Below are positions 53,515 to 62,906 of a DNA stretch of 64,000 bases, in pieces. The notes under the pieces are model-generated. The model was not told where the DNA came from. It saw only the letters and a list, made by a program, of their open reading frames with translations, and searched no databases. Both the position numbers and the translations under genes were made by a program. Within the stretch, counting starts at the first letter, position 1. Each line of letters opens with the position of its first letter. This DNA is from an uncultured Saccharospirillaceae bacterium (GTDB taxonomy: Bacteria; Pseudomonadota; Gammaproteobacteria; Pseudomonadales; Oceanobacteraceae), in the NCBI GenBank assembly GCA_947503895.1, contig CANNFT010000001.1, forward strand, positions 496,001 through 560,000. Direction: 5' to 3'.

Positions 53515-55602
53515 ATGTTGCGACATCTGCTTATTCCAGCCCTGCTAGGGCTTAGTACCATTGCTTACGGGGCGACCAGTGAAGCAGCTAAAGAGGAAGC
53601 GCTGGCGCCGGGAGCAGAGCACGCCTTAACCAATCGTGCTGTCGTTCACCACCTTTATCAGCACCATTACGCCCGTAAGTTCCTAGACGACGAATTCTCA
53701 GGAAAGGTTTACGAACGTTATCTCGACATCCTAGATAATACCCATTCCTATTTCATTAAGTCTGACATCCAAGAGTTCGAGCAATATCGTTACAAGCTCG
53801 ATAATGCCATTAAGACCAATGATCTAGCACCTGCCTTTCATATATACAATCGCTATCAAAATCGTGCAGTTGAACGCTTGAATTACGCACTGGCTCTGAT
53901 TGATAAAGGCATGAAGCAATTCAACTTTGATGCTGATGAATCACTTGAACTAGACAGAGAAAAAGCCAAGTGGGCCACCAACGCAAAAGAGTTAGATGAC
54001 CTATGGCGAAAACGTATTAAAAATACCGTGCTAAACCTCAAATTGGCAGGTAAAAAAGACGACGACATCAAAGACCTGCTAAAAAAACGGTATGAAAGCC
54101 AGCTCAATCGTATTAAACAAATAAACTCAGAAGATGCATTTCAGTCTTATATGAATGCGTTGACCTATACGTTCGATCCTCACACACAATATATGTCCCC
54201 CCGAAATTCGGAAAACTTTAATATCAACATGAGTTTATCCCTTCAGGGAATTGGCGCCGTATTGCGGTCTGAAAATGAGAACACCATTGTAGAACGCCTT
54301 GTAACCGGTGGGCCGGCCGATAAAGCCGGACAACTTAAACCTTCGGACATTATTTTAGGTGTGGCGCAAGGCAAAGATGGTGAGATGACAGATGTCATTG
54401 GCTGGAGACTGGATGAGGTCGTTGACAAGATTCGCGGTCCGAAAGACAGCATCGTGCGATTGAGCATACAATCCGGCAGTGGACAGACGGAAACGCACAA
54501 GGAAATTTCAATCCTGCGTGACGAAGTCAAACTGGAAGATCGAGCCGCACAGAAAGAAATCATCAAAGTGAAGCGCGACGATAAAACGTTTAATGTGGGC
54601 GTCGTGGATATACCTGCATTTTATGCAGACTTTGAAGCTAAGAATGCCAATGATCCTGACTATAGAAGTACCACCCGAGATGTGTCTCGTTTAATTTCAG
54701 AATTAATGAAAGAGAACATTGATGGCCTAATCATTGATCTTAGAAATAATGGTGGCGGCTCTCTGGCAGAAGTGAATGACCTTCTGGGTTTATTTATTCC
54801 TGAAGGGCCTACTGTTCAGGTACATTACAGTTTTGGCCACACTCAAGTGTTAGCCGATAAGGACCCTGAGCAACTATACACAGGCCCACTTGTAGTCTTA
54901 ACAAATCGCCTAAGTGCTTCAGCCTCTGAAATTTTCGCGGGTGCGATTCAAGATTATGGTCGTGGACTGGTGGTCGGTAGCCAAACCTTCGGCAAAGGAA
55001 CCGTACAAACTTTGATTCCTTTATTTAGAGGCCAGATGAAAGTCACTAACGCGAAGTTTTATCGTGTATCCGGCGAAAGCACGCAGCATCGTGGTGTGAT
55101 ACCAGATATTTCATATCCTGAAATTTACGATGTCGATAAAATCGGTGAAAGCGCGCTTGAAGAGGCTCTACCGTGGGATAAAATTCGCCAAGCAAAATAT
55201 AAAACCCAAGGTGAAGTGCAAAGCGTTATACCGGAGGTTAATCGCCGCCATAATCTCCGCATAAAAAATAATCCTGATTTTAAATACTTGAATCAGCAGG
55301 TTGAGTTTTTAAAAGAGCTGCGAGACGACACCATCATTTCATTGAATGAAAAAACGCGAAATAAAGAGCGAGAAGAAACCGAAGCACGTCGTTTGAAGTT
55401 GGAAAATGAACGCCGAGTAGCTAAAGGGTTAAAACCACTGAAGGAGCTTGAGAGTCAATCTGAAGAGGGTATCGATCCAATAGCCCAACAGGATGAGGAA
55501 AAAGACTCAGAAGAAAGCGATGCTCTCTTGATTGAAGGGGGTGAAATCATGGTCGACTTCATTCAATTAAGCGGTATCAATAAAATTGTAAAACGACAGT
55601 AA
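53515..55602 (+). CDS. prc: Tail-specific (carboxy-terminal processing) protease Prc
   Basis: Periplasmic serine protease of family S41 that removes C-terminal tails and controls wall enzymes such as MepS. It has 695 residues from the ATG at 53515, which gives a clean signal peptide ('LLIPALLGLSTIAYGA') and has AGAAGGA 11 nt upstream; an ATG at 53494 in frame is possible. A PDZ domain lies near 240-320 ('GGPADKAGQLKPSDIILGV' in part), then the S41 core with 'IIDLRNNGGGSL', the serine in 'SASASEIFAGA' and the lysine in 'FGKGTVQ'. The C-terminal DUF3340-type part is charged. A terminator follows. Confidence 0.95.
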   Translation: MLRHLLIPALLGLSTIAYGATSEAAKEEALAPGAEHALTNRAVVHHLYQHHYARKFLDDEFSGKVYERYLDILDNTHSYFIKSDIQEFEQYRYKLDNAIKTNDLAPAFHIYNRYQNRAVERLNYALALIDKGMKQFNFDADESLELDREKAKWATNAKELDDLWRKRIKNTVLNLKLAGKKDDDIKDLLKKRYESQLNRIKQINSEDAFQSYMNALTYTFDPHTQYMSPRNSENFNINMSLSLQGIGAVLRSENENTIVERLVTGGPADKAGQLKPSDIILGVAQGKDGEMTDVIGWRLDEVVDKIRGPKDSIVRLSIQSGSGQTETHKEISILRDEVKLEDRAAQKEIIKVKRDDKTFNVGVVDIPAFYADFEAKNANDPDYRSTTRDVSRLISELMKENIDGLIIDLRNNGGGSLAEVNDLLGLFIPEGPTVQVHYSFGHTQVLADKDPEQLYTGPLVVLTNRLSASASEIFAGAIQDYGRGLVVGSQTFGKGTVQTLIPLFRGQMKVTNAKFYRVSGESTQHRGVIPDISYPEIYDVDKIGESALEEALPWDKIRQAKYKTQGEVQSVIPEVNRRHNLRIKNNPDFKYLNQQVEFLKELRDDTIISLNEKTRNKEREETEARRLKLENERRVAKGLKPLKELESQSEEGIDPIAQQDEEKDSEESDALLIEGGEIMVDFIQLSGINKIVKRQ

Positions 55603-55617
55603 CCGTACTGCCCTCAT

Positions 55618-55657
55618 AAAAAAACCTCTAAGAATTATGTTCTTAGAGGTTTTTTTA
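55618..55657 (+). terminator. Intrinsic terminator of prc
   Basis: Arms AACCTCTAAGA and TCTTAGAGGTT with a 7-nt loop, preceded by A-rich sequence and followed by T7. It can also serve the convergent lipoprotein gene. Confidence 0.92.
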
Positions 55658-55694
55658 TGTAAAAGACGATAGCCTTTAAGCAACGCTGTTAGAA

Positions 55695-56210
55695 TCAAAT
55701 CTTCTCGTATGGTCGCCCAAATACCACTTTAGAGGGTCGTGTATTGGCTCTTACATCGGCAATATTGGTACCCAAATAGAGTTTGCCACTACTAATGACG
55801 ACCACATCGAGTACAGTAATTGATTGTGAGCTTCCACTCCTCTTGAGCTTGAAGTCAATGTGCTGACCCTCATGCCCACTTTCCAGGGTCACATTTTGCC
55901 CCAATGAAAAGCTGCCCGAGACGACCCCCCTGTTGCTAACGGTCACCTTACCTTGACAGCTAGCGTCTTCGTATTTAAACACGTTTACTGCGAAAGCCTG
56001 CTCACTAAACGCCAATTCTTCTCGACCGAAGCCACCCGACATTGAAATACACTCTCCACGCCAAGTGCTTTTCACGAGATTTGCATTGGATGCGGTACCG
56101 CCACCATCATTAAGTTTGACGCCTGAAGGGCCATTGGTGCTATCTCCTCCCCCCCCGCAGGCTACCAAGGATAAAGACAAAACAATAGAAGGAAGATTTT
56201 TCAAGAACAT
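55695..56210 (-). CDS. Lipoprotein of unknown function
   Basis: 171 residues from the ATG at 56210. A lipobox 'LSLVAC' puts the lipidated cysteine at C18, followed by a GGGGDS linker, which favours outer-membrane sorting. The mature part is small, with beta-like strands ('VTVSNRGVVSGSFSLGQNVTLESG' in part) and two further cysteines in 'WRGECIS' and 'EDASCQGKV' that may pair. I recognise no family. It lies convergent with prc and 156 nt beyond the phaC end, on its own. Confidence 0.7.
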   Translation of the reverse strand: MFLKNLPSIVLSLSLVACGGGGDSTNGPSGVKLNDGGGTASNANLVKSTWRGECISMSGGFGREELAFSEQAFAVNVFKYEDASCQGKVTVSNRGVVSGSFSLGQNVTLESGHEGQHIDFKLKRSGSSQSITVLDVVVISSGKLYLGTNIADVRANTRPSKVVFGRPYEKI

Positions 56211-56366
56211 CGATCCGATCACAAGCCGCAAATTACAGTAACCGCCATTCTATCACGAGATGAACGCTTGCTGTACAGAACGCATCTGCATCGTGCGTCC
56301 GGTTAAAAACAATACGTAAAGACGCCGCCTCCGAAAAAAAAGCACTTGGAAGCGCTCACCTAGCAA

Positions 56367-58169
56367 TCATTTGTGCAGTACTTCAATTATTTTTCTGGAC
56401 ACATAATCACCCGGAGCATCCATAATGGGTTTAAGCTTCACTCCAGGATTCCTTGCTGGCACCTCTTCATCTTGACGGCTATTCATCCAATTCTGCCAAT
56501 CCAACCACCACGACCCTTCGTTTTTTGTCGCCGCTTTAAACCAGTCGTCTGGGTCTGCTGGTAAGTTATCATTGACCCAATAGCCGTATTTTTTTGCACT
56601 TGGAGGGTTAACAATACCCGCTATGTGTCCAGACCCACCGAGTACAAATCTAACATTATCTTTAAATACTTTGGCACCCAAATAAGTCGTTTTCCACTTC
56701 GCGATGTGATCTTGCGCCGTCGAAATAAAATAGGACGGCGTATCCACCCTTGAGAGGTTTATTTGAACCCCATCCAACTCTATTCCATTCGGTTCCTTCA
56801 AACGATTATGTAAATACATATTCCGCAAATAGAAACTGTGCATTTTAGCGGGTAAATTCGTTCCGTCAGAATTCCAAAACAATAAATCAAAAGCAGCGGG
56901 GCGCTCACCTTTTAAGTAGTTATTAACAAAGTATGACCAAAACAAATCATTTTCGCGTAACAAATTGAAGCTAAACGCCATTTGTCTGCCATCATAGTAG
57001 CCTAGGGCATTCATTTGTTTTTCCAGTGAAGCAATAGCAGTTTCATTTATGAAAACGCCAATTTCTCCTGGGTCACTAAAATCAATGAGCGAAGCCAAAT
57101 ACGTTGCTGATTTCACTTTTGGCATTTGTTTGGCCTTCAAATAGCCCAACATTGCCGCCAGTAATGTGCCACCTAAGCAATACCCGATGGCATTGACCTG
57201 TGATTCTCCGGTTTCCTTTTCGATGGCGTCAATAGCTGCAATCGGGCCTTCTAACATGTAATTTTCAAAGCCTTTGTCTCGCAATGAAGGCCCTGGATTA
57301 ATCCAAGATATGCAAAATACAGTATGACCTTGATCAACCAACCATTTTAAATATGAATTTCTTTCTCTTAAATCTAAAATATAGAATTTATTAATAAACG
57401 GTGGGATCACTAAAACAGGCGTTTTTTGCACCGCTTTAGTGGTAGGCGCGTATTGAATCAATTGAATCAATTCATTCTGATAAATAACTTTACCCGGAGT
57501 CGTCGCTACATTCGTGCCCACTTTAAATGCCGACATATCCGTCATGGCGACATTTAAACCACCAAACGACTCGCCTAAATCTGTTATCAACTGCTCCATA
57601 CCCTCTACTAGGTTTGAACCACTGGTTTCTTTCGTCTTACGTAATACTTCTGGATTCGTAAGAGGGAAATTCGTCGGAGACAAGGCGTTCACAAACTGGC
57701 GCGTAAAAAAACCAAGCTGTTTCTTTGCATGCGGACTCAATCCATTTAATTCTTGCGACAATGAAACGAGGTAACGAGACATAAGCAGGTAGTACTGCTT
57801 GATGTAATCGAACACAATATGCTGGGTCCACTCCTCGTCTTGAAAGCGACGATCATTGGACTCAGGGGAAATCACAGGTGTCGGTTCTTGCCCGAGAAAT
57901 CTCAAGGCTGTTTGCTGGTAGAGCGACATTAAATTCTGCTGTAAAGTCATTTGCTTAAGCAAAACTTGCTCAGGATTTTCTGCCAGCACATTATTGAATT
58001 CCAACAATGATTCACTCAAATCGGTGAACACCGATGCTGCAGGGTCAGACTCGGAAGTTTCCCTTGAAAGCACTTTTTCCCATAACCGGTATGCTTGGTC
58101 GGCGGAAGTTGCTGCAACATTAAACATATCGGCAACCACATGTTCAAAAGCCGGATTTGCAGCCGTCAT
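56367..58169 (-). CDS. phaC: Class I poly(3-hydroxyalkanoate) synthase PhaC
   Basis: Polymerises 3-hydroxyacyl-CoA into PHA on the granule surface. It has 600 residues from the ATG at 58169; AAGGA lies 6 nt before it, better than the ATG 6 nt upstream. The lipase-like box 'GYCLGG' gives nucleophile C331, the aspartate lies in 'STAQDHIAKW' and the histidine in 'GGSGHIAGIVNPP'. N-terminal variable region about 1-190. No phaA, phaB or depolymerase is in the window. The phasin gene is directly upstream on the same strand, with a strong hairpin between them. Confidence 0.95.
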   Translation of the reverse strand: MTAANPAFEHVVADMFNVAATSADQAYRLWEKVLSRETSESDPAASVFTDLSESLLEFNNVLAENPEQVLLKQMTLQQNLMSLYQQTALRFLGQEPTPVISPESNDRRFQDEEWTQHIVFDYIKQYYLLMSRYLVSLSQELNGLSPHAKKQLGFFTRQFVNALSPTNFPLTNPEVLRKTKETSGSNLVEGMEQLITDLGESFGGLNVAMTDMSAFKVGTNVATTPGKVIYQNELIQLIQYAPTTKAVQKTPVLVIPPFINKFYILDLRERNSYLKWLVDQGHTVFCISWINPGPSLRDKGFENYMLEGPIAAIDAIEKETGESQVNAIGYCLGGTLLAAMLGYLKAKQMPKVKSATYLASLIDFSDPGEIGVFINETAIASLEKQMNALGYYDGRQMAFSFNLLRENDLFWSYFVNNYLKGERPAAFDLLFWNSDGTNLPAKMHSFYLRNMYLHNRLKEPNGIELDGVQINLSRVDTPSYFISTAQDHIAKWKTTYLGAKVFKDNVRFVLGGSGHIAGIVNPPSAKKYGYWVNDNLPADPDDWFKAATKNEGSWWLDWQNWMNSRQDEEVPARNPGVKLKPIMDAPGDYVSRKIIEVLHK

Positions 58170-58204
58170 ATGCATTCCTTGTGATATTGGTTCAGAAAGA
58201 AAAA

Positions 58205-58231
58205 GAAAACGCCGCCGTTAAACGGCGGCGG
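58205..58231 (-). terminator. Terminator between phasin and phaC
   Basis: CGCCGCCGTTAAACGGCGGCG is a GC-rich stem; on the minus strand it is followed by TTTTCTTTTT. Lying between the phasin stop and phaC, it probably keeps phasin mRNA in excess over phaC mRNA. Confidence 0.85.
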
Positions 58232-58238
58232 ATAAAGC

Positions 58239-58619
58239 CTAGCTGGCTTTTTTTGTGGCAGCTTTTGGAGTAGCTGCTGCAGAAGCGGTGTTTCGCCCTT
58301 CTTCCATAATGGATTCGACCTTCCCTTTAAAGTCTGTGGCCATATCAGTCAAAGCTTTTGCATCTTCAATAATTTTTTTGTTAATGCTTCCAGCGACTTC
58401 TGCCTGAGACGTAGAGAACGTGCGAAGCGTATCGACGTCTTTTATTTCAGAGGCTTTTTTGATTTGACCGAGAACAATCTCAGAATACGACTTAACAGCG
58501 TCTAATTGAAACTCGGTCATTTTTTCTAGGCCTTCGACCATTAAACCGTTGAATTTCGATACTGGGCCGAACATGGTTTTTGCTTGCTCAGTAAACGCAT
58601 TCATTACATTGTCTTGCAT
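58239..58619 (-). CDS. phaP: Phasin family protein
   Basis: Coats PHA granules and controls their size. It has 126 residues, mostly amphipathic helices, with the Phasin_2-type start 'FTEQAKTMFGPVSKFNGLMVEGLEKMTEFQLDAVKSY' (in part) and an alanine/lysine-rich tail ending 'ATKKAS'. AAAGGAGC lies 5 nt before the ATG, an excellent ribosome site that fits high expression. Upstream of phaC, with a strong terminator in between. Confidence 0.93.
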   Translation of the reverse strand: MQDNVMNAFTEQAKTMFGPVSKFNGLMVEGLEKMTEFQLDAVKSYSEIVLGQIKKASEIKDVDTLRTFSTSQAEVAGSINKKIIEDAKALTDMATDFKGKVESIMEEGRNTASAAATPKAATKKAS

Positions 58620-58817
58620 TGTCGTGCTCCTTTGGGGTTGTGGGGAAATCCACGAAAAGGTAGTGCAAACTTTCTATTAGTCCTAATGCATTTGCCACCG
58701 TTGGTTACAAAAAATATTAGAAAATCATTCTAAAATATTAGGTTACATTCCTTTGAGTAACACTTTATTTAAGATAGCTAAAAATAGAGTTTCTACTCTA
58801 CACACAATTACGCCAAG

Positions 58818-59066
58818 TCACTGGCCCGTCGATTTCATATATCCAGCCATCATCGACATCATCGCATCCTGTGCCTTTTCCATATTCGAAAAACCATTCT
58901 TCAGCAACGGCTGCATTAGTGAAAATGGATCATACCCATCTTCACCGGAGCGCATTTTTTCTAGCGTCGAATTAAAAACCTCATCATAAAACCCCTCCAC
59001 CTCTGGCAAGCCAAATGCTTGTCGAAATTCTTCGGGTGTTAAATCAACCTCGAATTTAATTTTCAT
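58818..59066 (-). CDS. DUF6489-like small protein near the PHA genes
   Basis: 82 residues from the ATG at 59066, which has GGAA 6 nt upstream; an ATG 12 nt further up has none. The start 'MKIKFEVDLTPEEFRQAFGLP' (in part) is the recognisable family pattern, and the rest is helical, with 'MSMMAGYMKSTGQ' at the end. Function unknown. I recall relatives close to phasins or PHA synthase, which fits the position 199 nt upstream of the phasin gene; a granule-associated role is a guess from context. Confidence 0.7.
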   Translation of the reverse strand: MKIKFEVDLTPEEFRQAFGLPEVEGFYDEVFNSTLEKMRSGEDGYDPFSLMQPLLKNGFSNMEKAQDAMMSMMAGYMKSTGQ

Positions 59067-59427
59067 TCTGATTTCCATTCAACTGTCTTTAAAGGGATAG
59101 CATAAAATGAAAGTCGGCTCTTGAATATAAGGTTGAATCAGCCATCGCTACTGTTTACTTAGTTCTGCACTCTCAACACATCACACATGCACCGACATAG
59201 TGCTCACGAAAATCTGTAGAGTGAGACAATATTTGCCGCCCCCTTTTTTACATTCTGAAAAGGTTTACAGACATCATCCAAAACGACCACCGTTTTTTGT
59301 GTTCGCTTAAAGACGTAAGGCTGACTGATATCAATACTTGTTGAGAAAGCCTATGCGTAGAATAAAGCACAGGCTTATGACAGATTTTTTACGACTCAAA
59401 TATAAGTAAGCCGTATATAAAATTACA
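59067..59427. other. 361-nt gap between MFS gene and DUF6489-like gene
   Basis: No gene seen on either strand. A weak AAGCCT...AGGCTT inverted repeat with an 18-nt loop is at 59347-59376, followed after a few nt by T6 on the plus strand. It has no plus-strand gene to terminate. The promoter of the DUF6489-like gene should be here; I did not find a clear one. Confidence 0.4.
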
Positions 59428-60582
59428 TTAGGAAGGCAAGGAGGTTTTATTGGCAGGAATACAAATGATTGCGATAAAGGTAGCCACTAGGGAGACGACA
59501 CCTGCCATCAAAAACATGATGGAAGCATCATATGCATACCAAAGTAAACCTGACAAGTAAGCACCAATTGCACCACCGGCCCCGTACGTTACGGAGCTGA
59601 ATAACGCTTGCCCTTGTCCTTGGTGCCGGCCATGGAAGAACGAATGAATATAGTGCATCGACACAGAGTGCATTGCACCAAAGGTAAACGCATGAGTGAG
59701 CTGAAGCAAAATCAGCAACCCTAAGTAATCTGCCACATAACCGGTTAAAGAAAATCGTATACCCGTTAGTGCAACACTCAGAACGAGCAGTTTTTTATAG
59801 CTAATATATTTAACCACTTTGGTCATCCCGAAAAACATGGTGACTTCCGCCACAACGCCAAGCGCCCAAAGCATGCCTATTTGACTATTTTCATACCCCG
59901 CATCTTGCAGATACAAGCTGAAAAACGTGTAGTACGCACCATGACTTATTTGCACCAGCAATGTCGCCAATAAAAACCCGAGTACGACACGTGATTTGAG
60001 CAACGAGATAAAACCATTCGAATTAGTTTCTGTCGTGGCTTCAACCGAAGGCTCCGTTTGAATACTCATACTGCTCAATAAGATACAAACTAGAATAACC
60101 ATCATAAATATGGGCAGCGTCAACACAGACACTGCATCAAAGACACGACCGAGTGCCCACACAAATACGACAAACCCCACGCTACCCCAGACGCGAATAT
60201 TGCTATATTGCTCCACCTTTCCTTTAACAAAGTTCATCGTTATCACTTCGAATTGTGGCAATACAGCTGCCCAAAAGAAGCCATACCCGATCATAATGAC
60301 CGCCAACCCCCAATAACCATCCACTAGAAAAATCGCACCAAAGATAACCAGACAGCTAGCGGCACCGATTCGCAGTAACTTTAATCGCTGTCCACTCCTA
60401 TCCCCCACCGCACCCCAAATATTGGGCGCTAAGATTCTCACCAAACCAAATAGCGCCATTAACTCGCCAATCTCCAAGGCTGTAAAACCCCGGGCGTCCA
60501 AAAATAGCCCCCAATAAGGAGAAATACAGCCCAGCAGCCCAAAATAAAAAAAGTAAAATGAGGAAAGTCGCCAATAGGGCAC
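59428..60582 (-). CDS. MFS transporter, HcaT-like (MFS_1-like) family
   Basis: Inner-membrane transporter of 384 residues with about twelve hydrophobic segments. The start 'YWRLSSFYFFYFGLLGCISPYWGLFL' (in part) with 'GFTALEIGELMALFGLVRILAPNIWG' is the mark of the HcaT/PF12832 group, related to phenylpropionate and nucleoside permeases. The substrate is unknown. It follows aroC by a terminator, so it is probably transcribed alone. No domain is missing. Confidence 0.85.
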   Translation of the reverse strand: MPYWRLSSFYFFYFGLLGCISPYWGLFLDARGFTALEIGELMALFGLVRILAPNIWGAVGDRSGQRLKLLRIGAASCLVIFGAIFLVDGYWGLAVIMIGYGFFWAAVLPQFEVITMNFVKGKVEQYSNIRVWGSVGFVVFVWALGRVFDAVSVLTLPIFMMVILVCILLSSMSIQTEPSVEATTETNSNGFISLLKSRVVLGFLLATLLVQISHGAYYTFFSLYLQDAGYENSQIGMLWALGVVAEVTMFFGMTKVVKYISYKKLLVLSVALTGIRFSLTGYVADYLGLLILLQLTHAFTFGAMHSVSMHYIHSFFHGRHQGQGQALFSSVTYGAGGAIGAYLSGLLWYAYDASIMFLMAGVVSLVATFIAIICIPANKTSLPS

Positions 60583-60649
60583 GTGCGTTTGCCTTTAATG
60601 TTCGTTACGAAGAAATGAATTGTTGGATTAAGCGTGGGGAAAGATGACA

Positions 60650-60675
60650 AAAAACACCGCCCTTCGGCGGTGTTT
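60650..60675 (-). terminator. Intrinsic terminator of aroC
   Basis: Arms AAAACACCGCC and GGCGGTGTTTT around a CTTC loop. On the minus strand the hairpin is 12 nt after the aroC stop and is followed by T6, and on the plus strand by a T-rich part. Confidence 0.88.
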
Positions 60676-60686
60676 TAGTTTTACAT

Positions 60687-61793
60687 CTATGCTTCTGGAG
60701 CTTTTTGGCCTGGGATAATGGGTGTATCACAATCCACATCGGCATTTTGTCCGCGGTTTCTTAAATAATGATCAATCACGACTAGCGCCATCATAGCCTC
60801 AGCAATCGGCGTGGCACGAATGCCGACACAAGGATCGTGACGTCCTTTGGTGATTAATTCTGTCGCATTACCATCAACATCAATGGTTTTACCGCTGACT
60901 GTAATACTGGATGTTGGCTTCAGCGCAATGTGTGCAATAAGATCTTGGCCAGTTGAAATACCACCAAGCACTCCGCCCGCATGATTACTTAAAAACCCTT
61001 CAGGCGTCATTTCATCACGATGCTCACTGCCCTTTTGATCAACGACATCAAATCCATCGCCCACCTCAACGCCTTTAACGGCATTAATGCTCATCAAGGC
61101 ATGGGCAAGGTCAGCATCTAGCCGATCAAATATGGGCTCGCCTAATCCTGGCATAAGACCCGACGCCACAACCGTAATCTTTGCACCAATTGAGTCGCCC
61201 TCTTTCCTGAGCGCTTTCATATAATCTTCCATCTCTGGGACTTTAGAAGCATCAGGACAGAAAAATGGATTTTGCCTAACTTGCTCCCAATCTAGCGTTT
61301 CCGCTTTGATGGGGCCTAGCTGCGAAAGATAGCCTCTAACTTCAATGCCTTTTGACCTTAAAAATTTCTTTGCAATGGCACCTGCCGCCACGCGCATGGC
61401 GGTTTCACGAGCTGAAGATCGCCCGCCTCCACGATAATCGCGGAAGCCATATTTTTGGGTATAGCCGTAGTCAGCGTGTGCGGGTCGGAACTTGGCGGCA
61501 ATTTCGGAGTAATCTTTAGAGCGTTGATCGGTGTTCTCAATTAGCAAGCCGATGGGCGTGCCCGTGGTTTTACCCTCGAAAATACCGGATAGGATCTTGA
61601 CTTGATCGGGCTCACGGCGCTGAGTGGTAAATTGAGAGGTCCCAGGTTTACGCAGATCTAACTCGACTTGAATCTCTGCTTCAGAAATTTCGATACCCGG
61701 AGGGCATCCATCCACTATACAACCTAGGGCCGCACCGTGGCTTTCGCCGAAGGTCGTAACTGTAAAGAGCTTACCAAATGAATTACCAGACAT
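60687..61793 (-). CDS. aroC: Chorismate synthase
   Basis: Last step of the shikimate pathway: 5-enolpyruvylshikimate-3-phosphate to chorismate, using reduced FMN. It has 368 residues. The three family signatures are present: '[18 protein letters not shown]', '[19 protein letters not shown]' and '[17 protein letters not shown]' (each in part). It lies 59 nt after prmB; the prmB-aroC pair is conserved in gammaproteobacteria. A terminator follows. Confidence 0.97.
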   Translation of the reverse strand: MSGNSFGKLFTVTTFGESHGAALGCIVDGCPPGIEISEAEIQVELDLRKPGTSQFTTQRREPDQVKILSGIFEGKTTGTPIGLLIENTDQRSKDYSEIAAKFRPAHADYGYTQKYGFRDYRGGGRSSARETAMRVAAGAIAKKFLRSKGIEVRGYLSQLGPIKAETLDWEQVRQNPFFCPDASKVPEMEDYMKALRKEGDSIGAKITVVASGLMPGLGEPIFDRLDADLAHALMSINAVKGVEVGDGFDVVDQKGSEHRDEMTPEGFLSNHAGGVLGGISTGQDLIAHIALKPTSSITVSGKTIDVDGNATELITKGRHDPCVGIRATPIAEAMMALVVIDHYLRNRGQNADVDCDTPIIPGQKAPEA

Positions 61794-61852
61794 GTTCCAC
61801 TTGCTTCTTCAGGTTGGCCGCTAAGCCAAAATCAACAAAATAATGCGACACA

Positions 61853-62815
61853 TTATACACAGAAGTCAGCACGATGGGCTTTCAGCTCTGCGCTCGTGAT
61901 GACAAAAACGCCATGTCCACCGTGTTCGAATTCCACCCAAGTGAATGGGACGGCGGGGAAAGCGGCCTCTAGGTTGACCCAAGAATTGCCCACTTCCACT
62001 ACCAGCACACCATTATCCGTCAAATAATCCGGTGCTTCGAGCAGGATTCGCCGCGTGATGTCGAGGCCATCATCTCCTGATCCTAAGCCCAGAGCAGGCT
62101 CATGATGAAATTCATCAGGCATATCATTTAAGTCAGGCGCATCCACATAGGGGGGATTTGATAGGATAAGGTCGTATGGCCCTTCCAACTGCTCAAATAG
62201 GTCCGATTGGATCGCGGCCACCTGATGACTTAAGCCATGGCGATGAATATTTATATTAGCAACATCTAATGCATCTTCAGATAAGTCAGCCAAGTCTAGC
62301 TCGGCATCTGGGAAAGCTTGTAAACTGGCAATACCGATGCAGCCGCTTCCACAACACAAATCCAAAATTCTCAGCGGCTCGATGCCATCCATCCACGGAC
62401 TAATTCGATTCTGCAGCAGTTCTGCAATCGGAGACCGAGGAATTAACACTCGCTCATCCACATAAAAAGGCATACCCGCAAACCAAGCCTCATTAATTAA
62501 ATAGGCAACGGGCTTGCGCTGTTCAATACGTTGCTTGATGCGCTGCGCTATTCGTTGTTTTTCGTTGGGAATCAACTTACAAGATGCTTGGCTAGGCGAG
62601 ATGTCGTAGGGGAGATGCAAGCTCGCCGTCACCAGCAACGCCGCTTCATCCCAAGCATTATCTGTTCCGTGACCGAAAAACAGGTCATTGGCCTCAAATT
62701 GAGTCGCACCAAAGCGCACCCAATCGAGTATGGTGTCCAGTTCCTGAACTGCCTGTTCATAAGGATCGGCAGAATTTAGATTATCTGTCGCACTCAAACC
62801 TTCTTTCCCGCTCAT
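61853..62815 (-). CDS. prmB: Ribosomal protein L3 N5-glutamine methyltransferase PrmB
   Basis: Methylates glutamine 150 of ribosomal protein L3. It is a class I SAM methyltransferase of 320 residues from the ATG at 62815. SAM site 'ILDLCCGSGCIGIA' and the glutamine-methyltransferase motif 'NPPYVDAPD' are seen, with the N-terminal 'IPRSPIAELL' that separates PrmB from PrmC. A GTG 9 nt upstream is the alternative start. Followed by aroC. Confidence 0.94.
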   Translation of the reverse strand: MSGKEGLSATDNLNSADPYEQAVQELDTILDWVRFGATQFEANDLFFGHGTDNAWDEAALLVTASLHLPYDISPSQASCKLIPNEKQRIAQRIKQRIEQRKPVAYLINEAWFAGMPFYVDERVLIPRSPIAELLQNRISPWMDGIEPLRILDLCCGSGCIGIASLQAFPDAELDLADLSEDALDVANINIHRHGLSHQVAAIQSDLFEQLEGPYDLILSNPPYVDAPDLNDMPDEFHHEPALGLGSGDDGLDITRRILLEAPDYLTDNGVLVVEVGNSWVNLEAAFPAVPFTWVEFEHGGHGVFVITSAELKAHRADFCV

Positions 62816-62906
62816 GCACACCACTCTACTTTGGATGAACTCATCTTAATGGCGCGATTGTACGCTTTTGTGTTCTGAGTTTGAATGCAACATTCATCAA
62901 CAAAAC

